Assembly (NCBI GenBank): GCA_012932865.1
Contig: SAXG01000095.1
Coordinates: 97,334-127,384 of the forward strand
Reading direction: 5' to 3'
Source of the DNA: Amylostereum areolatum
Taxonomy: Eukaryota > Basidiomycota > Agaricomycetes > Russulales > Stereaceae
Length of the DNA stretch: 30,051 nucleotides
Shown in pieces: positions 20,077-29,747 of the stretch; positions within the stretch are counted from its first letter, which is position 1, and every line of letters starts with the position of its first letter. Both the position numbers and the translations under genes were made by a program. The notes under the pieces were generated by a model that did not search any database, was not told the origin of the DNA, and worked only from the letters and a program-made list of their open reading frames with translations.

Positions 20077-20148
20077 GCGATTGTAGTTTAATGGTAAAAC
20101 AGGGGCTCCGCAAGACATCAAGTATCAGTTCAAATCTGATTGATCGCA
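20077..20148 (+). tRNA. tRNA-like sequence with a disrupted anticodon arm
   Basis: Acceptor GCGATTG pairs with TGATCGC, the D arm is GTTTAATGGTAAAAC, and the T arm ATCAG-TTCAAAT-CTGAT is perfect. The anticodon arm GGGGC-TCCGCAA-GACAT has two A-G clashes and C at position 33 instead of U. If read at face value the anticodon would be CGC, unlikely in a mitochondrion. It ends 2 bases before the DNA polymerase start, on the same strand. It is either a decayed tRNA at an integration site or a processing signal for the polymerase transcript. Confidence 0.55.
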
Positions 20149-20150
20149 AT

Positions 20151-22973
20151 ATGATAATAAAAACAAGCTTAACAATTATAGTGGCTATAGCCCTTTTCTT
20201 CATTACTATTCACATCTTATCGAATTCTAACAATCGGAAAGTAATTATAACAATTTTATTTATCAATCTCGGTATAAGATCATGAGGCTTATATTATATA
20301 TTTAGTCAATTGGATCAGAGATTGGTTGATTTTTCGGTGATATTACAAATTATATTACTAATAAGTAACATAATAATAGCAATTCCATTGTTAGTAGTTA
20401 AAACAGCTACGTATTCGTTCACGAAAAACATCGCTTTAGAAGTATACTGAGCGCTAATCAGAATACCTGTAAAAATCTTAGAATACTTACCCTGAGTAAT
20501 AACACAGTTTTTAAAAAAATATATCTCGCCCATCACTTTCAAGCTACGAACACTGGGCTTTCACTCCACAAATCAATTTGATTACCTGGAAATTCAATAC
20601 CTCCCAAAACGAAACAGATATAGAATTTATTTTTTAAATAACTATGACGTTAAAGGTAAAGAATTTTTTATAACTCTTTGAAATTCGTTACAAGATGTTC
20701 CAGAATTTACAGGAATGGATAAGAAAATAATGTACGTATCTCTCTACAACGAGGAAGTTGAGCACGAATTCTTTTTACATAAAAATATTGCTCTTACAAA
20801 GGAATCAACTCTTGGTGATTATCTTAATAAAATTGGTAATAAAGTAAGCAATTTCTGAAAAGAAGCTTACAGACAAACACAGTATAGAAATATCTATGTT
20901 TATGTCGGCGAACCTAAGAAACCAATACCAGAAGAAACAATTTTAATTAGATCTAATCCTAACAGATTGAGAACACGAGGCTTTCACACCTCTGCGATAA
21001 ATAGTGCTAGCTATATTAAACCAATTAAAACATTAAAAAAACCTAAACCTTTAAAAACAATTACTGCCATGGATGTTGAAACAATGATTATAAACGGCGA
21101 TCAAAAACCGGTAGCATTAACATTTTCATATTCACTGAATGGTAAAATTAAAAACGTGTTTTCTTTAATTAAACCCAATTTATTAATTATTGATCCTGAT
21201 AAAGCTGTTAAGAATCTGTGGATTGATTTTTACAATAAAATTAATAAACTTTATTTAGGCGATATAACAATATTTGTTCACAATTTAGGGGGTTTTGATG
21301 GGTTTTACATATTACCATCACTGTTAAAACATCCATTAGCTGATAGAAGTAAAATATCTTCACTTATAGATAATAATCATAAATTTATTACTATTAGCAC
21401 AACAATATTTGGCGATAAATGGGATTTAAAAGACTCTTACCGATTATTTCCCCTATCATTGAATGAATTAACTAAGACTTTTGGTAATTCGGAATTAAAA
21501 TTAAGTAAATATAATGAAGCTTTTAATAATATATCAATGTTTAAGAATAGCAATCTACTAAGAGAATTTATTAGATACAAAAAACAAGATGGTAAATCAC
21601 TGCTAAACGCTATGTTAAATATACAAAAAACTTATTCGGAACTTTATACTACAGATATTTGTACGGTGTTAAGTACATCCACTTTATCTTTAGATATTTT
21701 TAGAAGAAGATTTTTAAAACTCAACATTCCTATTTTAACCAAAACTTTAGATAAGATCATACGATTATCATATTTCGGAGGAGCGACTGACTATTATAAA
21801 AAATATGGTGAAAATCTGTATTATTATGATGTAAACTCGTTATACCCAACAGCTATGTTAAAGCCAATGCCAATAGAGTTTTTAGGTACAAGAGATGCTA
21901 CAGAATTAAATTTAAATGATTTGTTTGGGTTTATTGAAGCTATTATAACCTGTCCTAAAAATATAAAACACCCTATTTTACCTTATAAGAAAGATGGTTT
22001 CACAATATTTCCTACTGGAAATTGAACTGGAACATACTTTTCTGAAGAGTTAAAATTAGCTGTGGAATATGGCTATCAAGTTGAAATGATTAAAGTTCAC
22101 GACTTTAGTAAAGAATATTTATTTACAGATTATATTAACCATTTTTATGAAGTTAAGAAAACAGCCACAGGACCTTTAAGATTAATTTCTAAGTTACATT
22201 TAAATACTTTATATGGAATCTTTGGCCGGAAACAAGACTTGTTACAAACAATAAACATCCACCCCGAAGAAGAAATGGATTACTTAGCTAGATATCCTGT
22301 GGATGCTATTATAAATATCGATGATGATAACAGTGTAATTTTAATAAATAAAAATTTAGATTATGATATCGTTAACACTTTAAGAACAAGATTACATTTA
22401 GATTTAGACTACAATTTTAGTAAAGTTAAGTCTAATGTCGCGATAGCTTCAGCTGTAACTTATTATGCACGAATGATTATGATGCAATATAAAAATTTAA
22501 ATGACCTTGATTTGTTTTACACTGATACAGATTCAATATTTACAAATAAACCTTTACCACACAACTTTATTGGAGATGAGTTAGGTTTAATGACAGATGA
22601 GTTGAAAGGTGGCTACATTAAAAAGGCTTATTTCTTCGGTATAAAAAAATATGCTTATATTGACAATAATGACTTCATTCATTCTGTCTTTTCAGGGGTG
22701 CCAAGAGATATTTTAACTTGAAATCAAATTGAGGAAATATCTAAAGGTCATACTATAAAAGTGGAAACACCAATAAGATTTTATAAAGATTTTAACAAGC
22801 TACTTATTAAAACTAAAAAAATTATGTTATCTATCAATCAAGAAAGTGATAAAACTTTAATTAATAATAATTACCAACACCCTAGAATATTTAAAGGATT
22901 GTTACCTAAAATTAGCTTATACCAACAAGGAGTTATTAATAAAATAAATAAATTTTACAACAAATTTAAATAA
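20151..22973 (+). CDS. dpo: Family-B DNA polymerase of the linear mitochondrial plasmid type
   Basis: Protein-primed DNA polymerase as found in linear mitochondrial plasmids. With TGA as Trp the frame is open for 940 codons. Exonuclease motifs: D308-V-E310 (AMDVETM), N378...D383 (HNLGGFDG), Y476-KKQ-D480. Polymerase motifs: D560-VNSLYP, K681LHLNTLYG, YTD792TD794S, and KKYAY near 834. All catalytic residues seem present. The first 290 residues are unusual: hydrophobic segments near 5-22 and 60-85, then LRTLGFHS and LRTRGFHTS motifs that look like mitochondrial-presequence or linker remnants. This part may hold the terminal-protein region, but I cannot show it. The frame is open up to 20091 inside the tRNA-like sequence; ATG at 20151 is preferred. 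It is probably an integrated plasmid gene; no inverted terminal repeats were found next to it. Confidence 0.93.
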
Positions 22974-22994
22974 ACGTTATATTGAAATCGAACC

Positions 22995-23015
22995 TTGTAG
23001 AAAGTGTTTCTACAA
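22995..23015 (+). terminator. Perfect hairpin downstream of the DNA polymerase
   Basis: TTGTAGAAA-GTG-TTTCTACAA is a 9-bp perfect stem with a 3-base loop, 22 bases after the polymerase stop. A second weaker stem (CTCAGTTAACCTAATTGAG) follows. Possibly a 3'-end processing signal; the role is inferred. Confidence 0.55.
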
Positions 23016-23431
23016 TTAACTCAGTTAACCTAATTGAGCAAGTATTCTTTATTATTCAATAATAACAATGGAATTTAAGCTATTATTCCAATTTAAATGT
23101 TTAATCATTCATTCTAAAGTAGGAAGCGGTGTATTTGTCAGATATTATAAATAATTTATATTGTAAAATTATAATATTAAATAAATAATATAATCTTATA
23201 TCCTATTTACATTTTGTTCTTATTTATATTCCTTAATCGCAACTATTTTTATATTAGAGGGGAAAAAATAAAACCTTATATATATTTAGAACTAGTTTTA
23301 AATAAGTGAATATTAAGGGTTGTACCCAAAGTTACAAGTCCTCTTTGTAGAGAAGTAAAATAAATTAGAATATTTATTATATGTAATATAAAATAACATT
23401 ATATTATAATAAATAATTAAAAAATATTGTA
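23016..23431. other. Intergenic region between the DNA polymerase and nad6
   Basis: AT-rich spacer between convergent genes (polymerase on plus, nad6 on minus). Nothing recognisable beyond the weak stem noted above. Confidence 0.5.
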
Positions 23432-24058
23432 TTAATAATTTTTAATGTGTGTACTAGATTTTCGAGCTATAAAGATAGGTGCTACCATAGCTAATAATAA
23501 AACAATACTACATATTATTAATCATATAGCTCCATAAGTATATAGTCCTTGTCCAATAGCTTGTATTTGAGTAAAATTATTAAAAGTAGAATCCGCTATA
23601 TTAGGTATAATAGTAATATTTACATTTAATAAATTTGAAATATCAGAATTTAAAATAGTAGTATTTATATTAGTTAAAAATTCTAATAATGCAAATATAC
23701 CTGAAACATTATTAAAGGTAAATGGCATTATAGTAAATAATTCATATATAAATAAAGATGCTATTGCTAAAGCTAATGGTAAATTTTTAGTATATTGAGA
23801 ACCAGTTTCTAATATATCTGTAAGTTTTATGTTAATCATCATAACCACAAATAAAAATAAAACTGTAATAGCTCCTACATAAACAATTATATAAGAGATA
23901 CCTATAAATCCTACTCCTAATAATATTAAATAACCTGCAGCATTTACAAAAACAGATATTAAAAAAATAACTGCTATAACTGGATTTTTAGAAGTAATAA
24001 CTAATAAACTAGATAGAAGAGTAGTAAACGCTAATATATCAATAAAAAAATGTTTCAT
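23432..24058 (-). CDS. nad6: NADH dehydrogenase subunit 6
   Basis: Membrane subunit of complex I, 208 codons from ATG at 24058 to TAA at 23432. The TGA at 23522 is Trp and the protein goes on with WLIICSIVLLLAMVAPIFIA. The N-terminal half carries the typical NPVIAVIFLISVFVNAAGYL and the conserved pi-bulge helix GISYIIVYVGAITVLFLFVV followed by MMINI. Five membrane segments with a hydrophilic loop near residues 120-165, usual for fungi. The gene is intact. Confidence 0.95.
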
Positions 24059-24729
24059 AATAAAAATAAAAATATATATATATATTATAATTAGCCTACT
24101 TATTTAGAATAAGTTTCGATCTTTAAATTTATTTGTTTAAAGAATTTAAATTTTTATAGCCTTAGCTAAATAAATAAATACTAAAATTATTTATTTTTAT
24201 AAATTTTAAAGTTTTAGAACGAATTAAAGGCTGGAAGACAATAAAAAAAACATACATATAAGATATAGCAGCATATTTTTTAAAGTAGGTTTAACCTAGA
24301 AAATATTATTTCTTTTGCCTGGAAGCATTATAATTTAAATTCCAAAGGGAAGAATATAAATTTTATGAAATGAATTAAATTAAAAATTAATAATAAATTT
24401 ATTATTAATTAAGACTCTAAAATTAACTAAAGAGTGTCGCTTTATCTTAAATTTATAAAAAAAGAATTAAGCGAAGAACCGAAGGAAAGACTTATGATAG
24501 TCAATTGTAAAATTATAAATTTTTTATATTAAAACTACTTATTAAGCCAGCTGCTTTTGTATACAGCTGCTTATTTTATACCATAATTTAAAAATTTTAT
24601 ACCCTTTTTATATTTTGAATAATTAAATATTCATCTTTTAAATTCATATAAATTATATAGCGTATTATTGTTAAAATAATACTTATAATTTTATCTTTTT
24701 TTTTTCATTGATAGTGTGAGCTATTTAAA
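24059..24729. other. Intergenic region between nad6 and the plasmid-like ORF
   Basis: AT-rich spacer. At 24543-24573 there is an imperfect inverted repeat around CAGCTG (AAGCCAGCTG ... CAGCTGCTT), able to form a 9-bp stem with one bulge. No gene is seen. Confidence 0.5.
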
Positions 24730-24740
24730 CCCCCCCCCCC
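24730..24740. repeat. Run of eleven C
   Basis: A C11 tract in very AT-rich DNA, about 90 bases before the plasmid-like ORF. Its nearest counterpart is G7 at 28125-28131 in opposite sense. Homopolymer length is prone to sequencing error. Confidence 0.8.
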
Positions 24741-24830
24741 TTTGTAGCTCAAATTCTGGCTGGGTTGTATGTTCGTTTATAAATTCGTTCTACGTTAGAC
24801 ACTGTCCTAAAATAACAATATCATTAACTA

Positions 24831-26192
24831 ATGTTTAATTTTATACAAGTTCGACATATGTCGAGCAAAACTAAAGGTTCCTCTGTACCGAAAACACTAA
24901 TGGTTCATTTTAACGATGGACTGAAAAAATTAGACTTAAACAGAAACACACCTTACGAAAACAGATTTTGATTAGTCTGATTTTTTAAGAATACAATATA
25001 TTATTTACAAGCTTGTTGGCAGGATTTTTGATTAGTATTTTCTAATTATCCAATAATAAAACCAACACTTTTATTTTTAAAAATTATCTTTTATCCCATC
25101 ATATTTATTTACAAAGTTCTAGGGTATCTAAAATGGTTAAAATTTATTTTTGCAGGTGTTTTATTTTTAAGATTAACACCTTTAAACATAGATTGAAAAG
25201 GTATCTGAATTTATTTCAATATGCAATTTATTGACGACTTTCCACAATATTATCATATTTATAGTGCCAAGTTAAAGAAAATATTAAGTGTATTACCCGA
25301 GCGAAATGAACCAGAAAGAATTAAGGCTCCGAAAGAAAAATCTGTTCCAGCTCCTAAAACAAATCCTGACGACTCATTTATTTATAACCGAGATTATTTG
25401 GAATCTAAAACAGTGATTCAACCTGATCAAGATACTCCCTTCTACAAAAACCCAAAATTTGATATTCCAGTAATAATTGTTGTTATCGGGGGTGTTACTC
25501 TTTACTTCTATTCAACTGAAGCTACTAATCTTTTAATCACTTCCGGTGTATATGGAAAATATGTAGATTTTATGGATTGAATTAGAGGAAGAACTCCTCC
25601 TCAACTACCAGGAAACCCTAAACCACCTTTAGGTTTTGATTTAGGTTCAGATACTGATAGTTATATTCCATTAACAGATGGTAGCACAATTACTTATGAA
25701 GGTATAGCTCCTAATACAACTACAAGTGGAACATCAACTCCAGCTGGAACTACCACACCTACAGGATGGAAAACACCTCCCTCATTATAAGACGAATTTA
25801 AACGATATTGAGATAGTCCAGATAGTGATACAGATTCAACATCAACAATTACAGGATCACCTAGTCCACTACCATCATCCTCATCAGCATCAACAAGCAA
25901 ATTTACTGACAGTTTTAAATCTTTATAAAGTGATATCTCTAGTCGATCATGAGCTAACACTGATGGAGATTTAACAAGAGAATTAGCTAAAGAAATAAAC
26001 ATTCTACCCACAGAAAAACTAGCTGATGTAGATCTTGAAGTAGTATCAACTACCGAATCTGGAAATGGATTATATACTCCTAAATATAAATTTAGCTCTC
26101 TTCACGGGTTTGGTATTCCAAAAACTAGAACTAAAGGTAAAATAAATCTTCGAGATGATGTTTGAGATTTGTATGACAGTGAAACAGATTAA
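24831..26192 (+). pseudogene. Plasmid-like membrane protein ORF with two in-frame TAA codons
   Basis: From ATG at 24831 (or 24858) the frame is open with TGA as Trp to TAA at 25788 (319 residues), and stays in the same frame through a second TAA at 25926 to a final TAA at 26190; 453 codons in total. The N-terminus MFNFIQVRHMSSKTKGSS looks like a mitochondrial presequence. Hydrophobic segments follow (about 50-125), then a basic and proline-rich stretch (EPERIKAPKEKSVPAPK), PFYKNPKFDIPV with a membrane span near 212-228, a Thr/Ser/Pro-rich part, and after the stops an acidic tail (DVWDLYDSETD). Composition stays coding-like throughout. It resembles hypothetical proteins of linear mitochondrial plasmids only in general style. 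The function is unknown. It may work as the 319-aa form, or be a decaying plasmid gene. Confidence 0.6.
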
Positions 26193-26219
26193 TTTATTTG
26201 GGGAGATTAAAAATAAAAA

Positions 26220-27179
26220 TTAGATAGAACAAACATATAAATAAAAAATTATTTTAAAAATTAAAATTAACAAAATTATTGCTAAATTAAACTTTATATA
26301 ATAAGATTGAAATTTCTGTCTTATTTCTAAAAAGTTAGCAAGTTTAGGATACTTAATTTTTAAAGAAAATCTATCTATAAGATATTCAGCAAAAAGAGAA
26401 GAGATTATACTAATTATACATGAAAAAATAACACTATCTAGTAATAATAAACTAATAAAAATATTTTTAATTAAACTAAATTCTAATAGTATTTCGTCTT
26501 CCAACGGTGATCGTATTCAAGTACTAGAGTCACTATTATTTTGATCTTTATAATTTTCTGCTGTAATTTCTGTGGATTCTAAGCTAATAGATTCTATTTT
26601 TAATTTAGAATTATTTATGTCAGTATGTATTTTTTTTAACTGATTAGTGATAAATTTTGACTCTGAGAATAATTCTTTTGTGTTAGGAAGGTTAGAATTT
26701 GATTCCAATTGCTGATGTATTTCAGTTAATCGAGTTAATCATGGTTCAACTTTTTCTAAACTTGTACTCGTTTCTTTAAAAATAGTATTTAAATTTTCCA
26801 CTTTAGCTAAAACATTTTTATTAATAGTATTTATTGTTTCGGTTAATTCTGTTATTTTAGCTTGACAAAGAATTACTTCTGCCTTATATTCTGTTAGAGC
26901 TTTTTTGTAAGCTATCAGGTACTTAATTTTATCGGTTATAATTATAGCTCCACTTACTAATACTATTCCAGCTGAAACAAGAGTAAAGCTTTCTAACAAT
27001 TTGTTGTTTGTAAAACCTGAGAGTTTAAAATCATTATTATTAGTAAATATAGGCTTATTTCTCTCATTTAATATTAAGTAAATAAAAATAATAATAAATA
27101 AAAAGATAAATAAAATTTTAAATACAGTTAATAAACTTAAATTTAAACCTAAAAAATTAAATTTTAAAATTGTGTTCAT
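26220..27179 (-). CDS. Hypothetical membrane and coiled-coil protein
   Basis: One frame of 319 codons with TGA as Trp (at 26737-26739 and 26517-26519), ATG at 27179 to the stop at 26220. Predicted order: membrane segment (14-37), hydrophilic loop, membrane segment (68-84), a helical charged region likely to be coiled coil (about 95-215, with TELTETINTINKNVLAKVEN), membrane segment (238-265), a linker with KYPKLANFLEIRQKFQSYY from residue 276, and a last membrane segment (298-316). The C-terminal plan matches the ORFs at 4319-4978 and 12446-12838. It lies in frame behind the nad2-like ORF, separated only by TAA and one codon. Its stop faces the plasmid-like ORF end, 27 bases away. A plasmid origin is likely but unproved. 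The function is unknown. Confidence 0.75.
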
Positions 27180-27182
27180 ATT

Positions 27183-27632
27183 TTAATAACGGTATAAATA
27201 TAAAGGTAGTAAGGATGTACTGTTTAAATTTAAATTAAAAAAATAAGATGTTAATATACTGGCAACTAAAGTGGACATTAATACTATTAAAGAATATTCT
27301 CTTAAATAATTGTTTATTGTTATTACATTATCTAAGGTAATTGTAGAATCACTTTCTACAAGGTTCGATGTATTATTGTTCATTAAAGGTCAGGATACTA
27401 AAATAAGTAAACCTATAAATATATCAAATAATTGTGATATTAAGGTTACTTGGAATAAATTATTACATACACCTATACCTGATCCAATTGACTGAATATA
27501 TAAAGCATAAATTAATAAAGCTCCGGCATAAATAAATATAATTAATGTTATTCTTAGAAAGAAAGAGAAATTACTATTGATTAAGGGTAGGGCTATAGCC
27601 ACTATAAAAATTAAAATACTTGTAAGAATCAT
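27183..27632 (-). CDS. Truncated nad2 5' end fused to unrelated sequence
   Basis: Frame of 149 codons from ATG at 27632 to TAA at 27183, with TGA at 27390 as Trp. Residues 1-85 (MILTSILIFIVAIALPLINS, then SFFLRITLIIFIYAG, GSGIGVCNNLFQVT) resemble the N-terminus of fungal NADH dehydrogenase subunit 2, and NNYLREYSLIVLMSTL (near 107-122) fits the stretch before the first proton-channel helix. Then nad2 stops: the expected SSNDLVTIFLSIELQSY block is absent and the ORF ends LNSTSLLPLYLYRY. It is thus only about the first fifth of nad2. The next gene (26220-27179) follows in the same frame. It could be a remnant of nad2 broken by insertion, or a copied 5' end; no complete nad2 is in the window. 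Confidence 0.7.
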
Positions 27633-27862
27633 TGCTTTAAATTATGTTTAATATTTAAACATTTTAATATTTAGCTTAAAATTATCTCTATACTCTCTAA
27701 AAAGAAAATATTGTAAAATTAAAACTAAATATTTATATAAAATTAATAACTATTTATTTATTAAAAAAAAGATTATAAAAAAAATTATCACGATTTACTA
27801 TAAAAAAAAAACATTTTTATTGTTTCTTTTATATTTTTAATTAATTAAAATTTAACACAAAA

Positions 27863-27895
27863 CTAGTCACTAGATTGGTAATAAATTACAAAAGA
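27863..27895. repeat. Direct repeat, copy 1
   Basis: CTAGTCACTAGATTGGTAAT and what follows pairs with 27941-27973 (CTAGTTATTAGATCGGTAAG) at an offset of 78, about three-quarters identical. Confidence 0.6.
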
Positions 27896-27940
27896 TATCA
27901 CCCCGGAGGAGAGGACAAATTTTTAAGGATTAAAATAAAT

Positions 27941-27973
27941 CTAGTTATTAGATCGGTAAGAAGTAGCAAAAGA
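27941..27973. repeat. Direct repeat, copy 2
   Basis: Partner of 27863-27895. Confidence 0.6.
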
Positions 27974-28277
27974 AAAATAGTACAAAAGTGATTGTAGTTC
28001 TATATTCTTAAATAATACTATCTTTTTATAACCAATATTTTAGTTTTTCTGTCCAGAGAAATAATTATAGCAACCCTAATTATTATTTAAATTAATTTGT
28101 GTGTGGCCCTAGCGGTACCAAAAAGGGGGGGTTTTATTATTATAATTTGCTTTTTGTTTGTAGTTTAACTTAATTTCTACTTTTGAATTTTATTTTAAAT
28201 AATTTTATTTGAAAATATTATTTATTTATTTATAACAATTATATTAAAATATTTAATTATTTAGATTTGTTTGTATT

Positions 28278-28359
28278 GAGCAGTAAAGGAATCGAACCTT
28301 TTACGGCGCTAACCAACTCTTTTACAGAGAGCCACCATTACCAATCGGATCACCTGCCC
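28278..28359 (-). tRNA. trnY: tRNA-Tyr (GTA)
   Basis: Acceptor GGGCAGG/ACTGCTC (one mismatch at the inner end), anticodon arm GCTCT-CTGTAAA-AGAGT (anticodon GTA), class II variable arm with GGT/GCC, T arm AAAGG-TTCGATT-CCTTT. Confidence 0.88.
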
Positions 28360-28401
28360 GGTATTATTTTTAAAATAATAATAAAAATAAAAAAATTAAT
28401 T

Positions 28402-28472
28402 GAAAGCACCTGGACTTGAACCAGAACTTTCTCCTTAAAAGGGAGACACTCAACCACTCGAGTTCTGCTAAC
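28402..28472 (-). tRNA. trnK: tRNA-Lys (TTT), two mismatches in the acceptor stem
   Basis: D arm ACTC/GAGT, anticodon arm TCTCC-CTTTTAA-GGAGA (anticodon TTT), T arm TCTGG-TTCAAGT-CCAGG. Acceptor GTTAGCA/TGCTTTC has T-T at pairs 2 and 3. Confidence 0.85.
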
Positions 28473-28616
28473 TTCTTTTAAATAATAAAAAATATACACA
28501 ATAAAAAAAAGACCTAACAAATTATATTTATTTAAGCTATTTATTACTAAATAAAATATTTGTTAAAAAATAAAAATATAGAACAAGAAAAAAAATATTT
28601 TTTATTTCTATAATAC

Positions 28617-28687
28617 TGAGTCGACCAGACCGAACTGATATAACCATTACCAAAAAATGGTGTTCTTTCCAATTAACCTACAACTCA
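28617..28687 (-). tRNA. trnQ: tRNA-Gln (TTG)
   Basis: Acceptor TGAGTTG/CGACTCA, D arm GTT/AAC, anticodon arm CCATT-TTTTGGT-AATGG (anticodon TTG), T stem ATCAG/CTGGT with a short 6-base loop. Confidence 0.87.
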
Positions 28688-28873
28688 TAAAATAATAAAA
28701 ATTCCCGCTAAATTTATAATATATTTCAACCTTACAGTACTTTTATTATTTTATAACTTTACATAAATGAGCAAAAATATAACTATTTTAAATATTTCCA
28801 TACTAAGCCTCTGCTTATTTTTTTATGTTATTTATAAAAAGAAAAACTATAATTACACTTTTTTATTTTTTTT

Positions 28874-28946
28874 GCCGAAAAATGGACTTGAACCAATAGC
28901 TAAATCTTACAAGGAAGTCGTTTTAAACCAATTAAACTATTTCGGC
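28874..28946 (-). tRNA. trnT: tRNA-Thr (TGT)
   Basis: Acceptor GCCGAAA/TTTCGGC and D arm GTTT/AAAC are perfect; anticodon loop CTTGTAA (anticodon TGT) with stem ACTTC/GATTT, which has two mismatches. T arm loop TTCAAGT. Its 3' half is nearly repeated inside rnl at 17402. Confidence 0.82.
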
Positions 28947-29101
28947 TATAGATTTTATTTTTAAATAAAGCAGTTTTAAGGAATTAGATTTAAATTTGTG
29001 TCCCTACATAATTAATTATTTTTGTTTTTCATTAGTAGTAAGGAACATATTTGTTAAGGTTGGCTTATAGCTAATTCAGAGTAAGTAAAAGGTTTTATTA
29101 T

Positions 29102-29172
29102 GCCCCGAGAGAGAATTGAACTCACATCTCAATGTCTTCAAGATTGCGCTTTGACCACTAAGCTACCGAGGC
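29102..29172 (-). tRNA. trnF: tRNA-Phe (GAA)
   Basis: Acceptor GCCTCGG/TCGGGGC, anticodon arm CAATC-TTGAAGA-CATTG (anticodon GAA, one mismatch beside the loop), T loop TTCAATT. Confidence 0.88.
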
Positions 29173-29291
29173 TATTTATTATTTTAATTATTTGTATCCT
29201 ACCCTTCTTCCAGATTTTTAGTTTTATTTATAAGAACAAATTTTCTACTTTAGGAAGATATATAAAATATGTTTTAAATCTTTTTATTTTT

Positions 29292-29363
29292 GGAGAAAGA
29301 TAGACTCGAACTATCATTATTATATTGCAAATATAACCGATTAACCAATTATCAGATTCCCCC
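29292..29363 (-). tRNA. trnA: tRNA-Ala (TGC)
   Basis: Acceptor GGGGGAA/TTTCTCC, anticodon arm TTATA-TTTGCAA-TATAA (anticodon TGC), T arm GATAG-TTCGAGT-CTATC. Shifting the loop by one base would give GCA (Cys) but breaks the stem. Confidence 0.82.
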
Positions 29364-29747
29364 TTATATATAATTTTTTATTTTAAATAATTATTTAATC
29401 TCTTTTATATTTATAAATTTTATTTAAAAATTGCAAGATCTGCAATTAGATAATAAAAATAGAATTATTTTAAATAGAAACAATTAAAAAGCAGAAATAT
29501 TATAAATAAATTAATAATAGAACATTTGTAGAGTTACCATTACTTAAATATTTTTAGTAATAAGATGTTACTTTATTGTTCAATCTATATCTATTAAAGA
29601 GAACTCAATAATTTAATAAATAAGTAGTATAAAGTCTATAAATTTATACTGTATTAAATAAATAATAAGGTCGATTACACTTAAAAATAAAAATAGGGGA
29701 AAATATTATATAAATTTATTTATTTATTTTTATTAATTATTTGTATG
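29364..29747. other. Intergenic region between nad3 and tRNA-Ala
   Basis: AT-rich spacer, no recognised feature. Confidence 0.5.

Larger units (their letters stand above)
27633..28277. other. Intergenic region upstream of the nad2-like ORF
   Basis: AT-rich DNA holding a near-duplicate of about 33 bases (27863-27895 and 27941-27973), a CCCCGGAGG element between them and a G7 tract at 28125-28131. It may include a nad2 leader. No gene is seen. Confidence 0.5.

Noticed and set aside
20006..20542. Two minus-strand ORFs near the polymerase start
   Set aside because: They are antisense to the tRNA-like sequence and to dpo, with no recognisable product.
22976..23050. Possible tRNA downstream of dpo
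   Set aside because: It contains TTCGATT on the minus strand and stems, but no consistent acceptor or anticodon arm can be drawn; kept only as a hairpin.
25694..26011. Minus-strand ORF of 105 codons and a plus-strand ORF of 82 codons
   Set aside because: They lie over the Ser/Thr/Pro-rich part of the plasmid-like ORF. Their valine- and His/Gln-rich composition reflects the repetitive codons of the real frame.
28767..29303. Two plus-strand ORFs of 65 and 67 codons
   Set aside because: They run across tRNA-Thr and tRNA-Phe in antisense; chance open frames.
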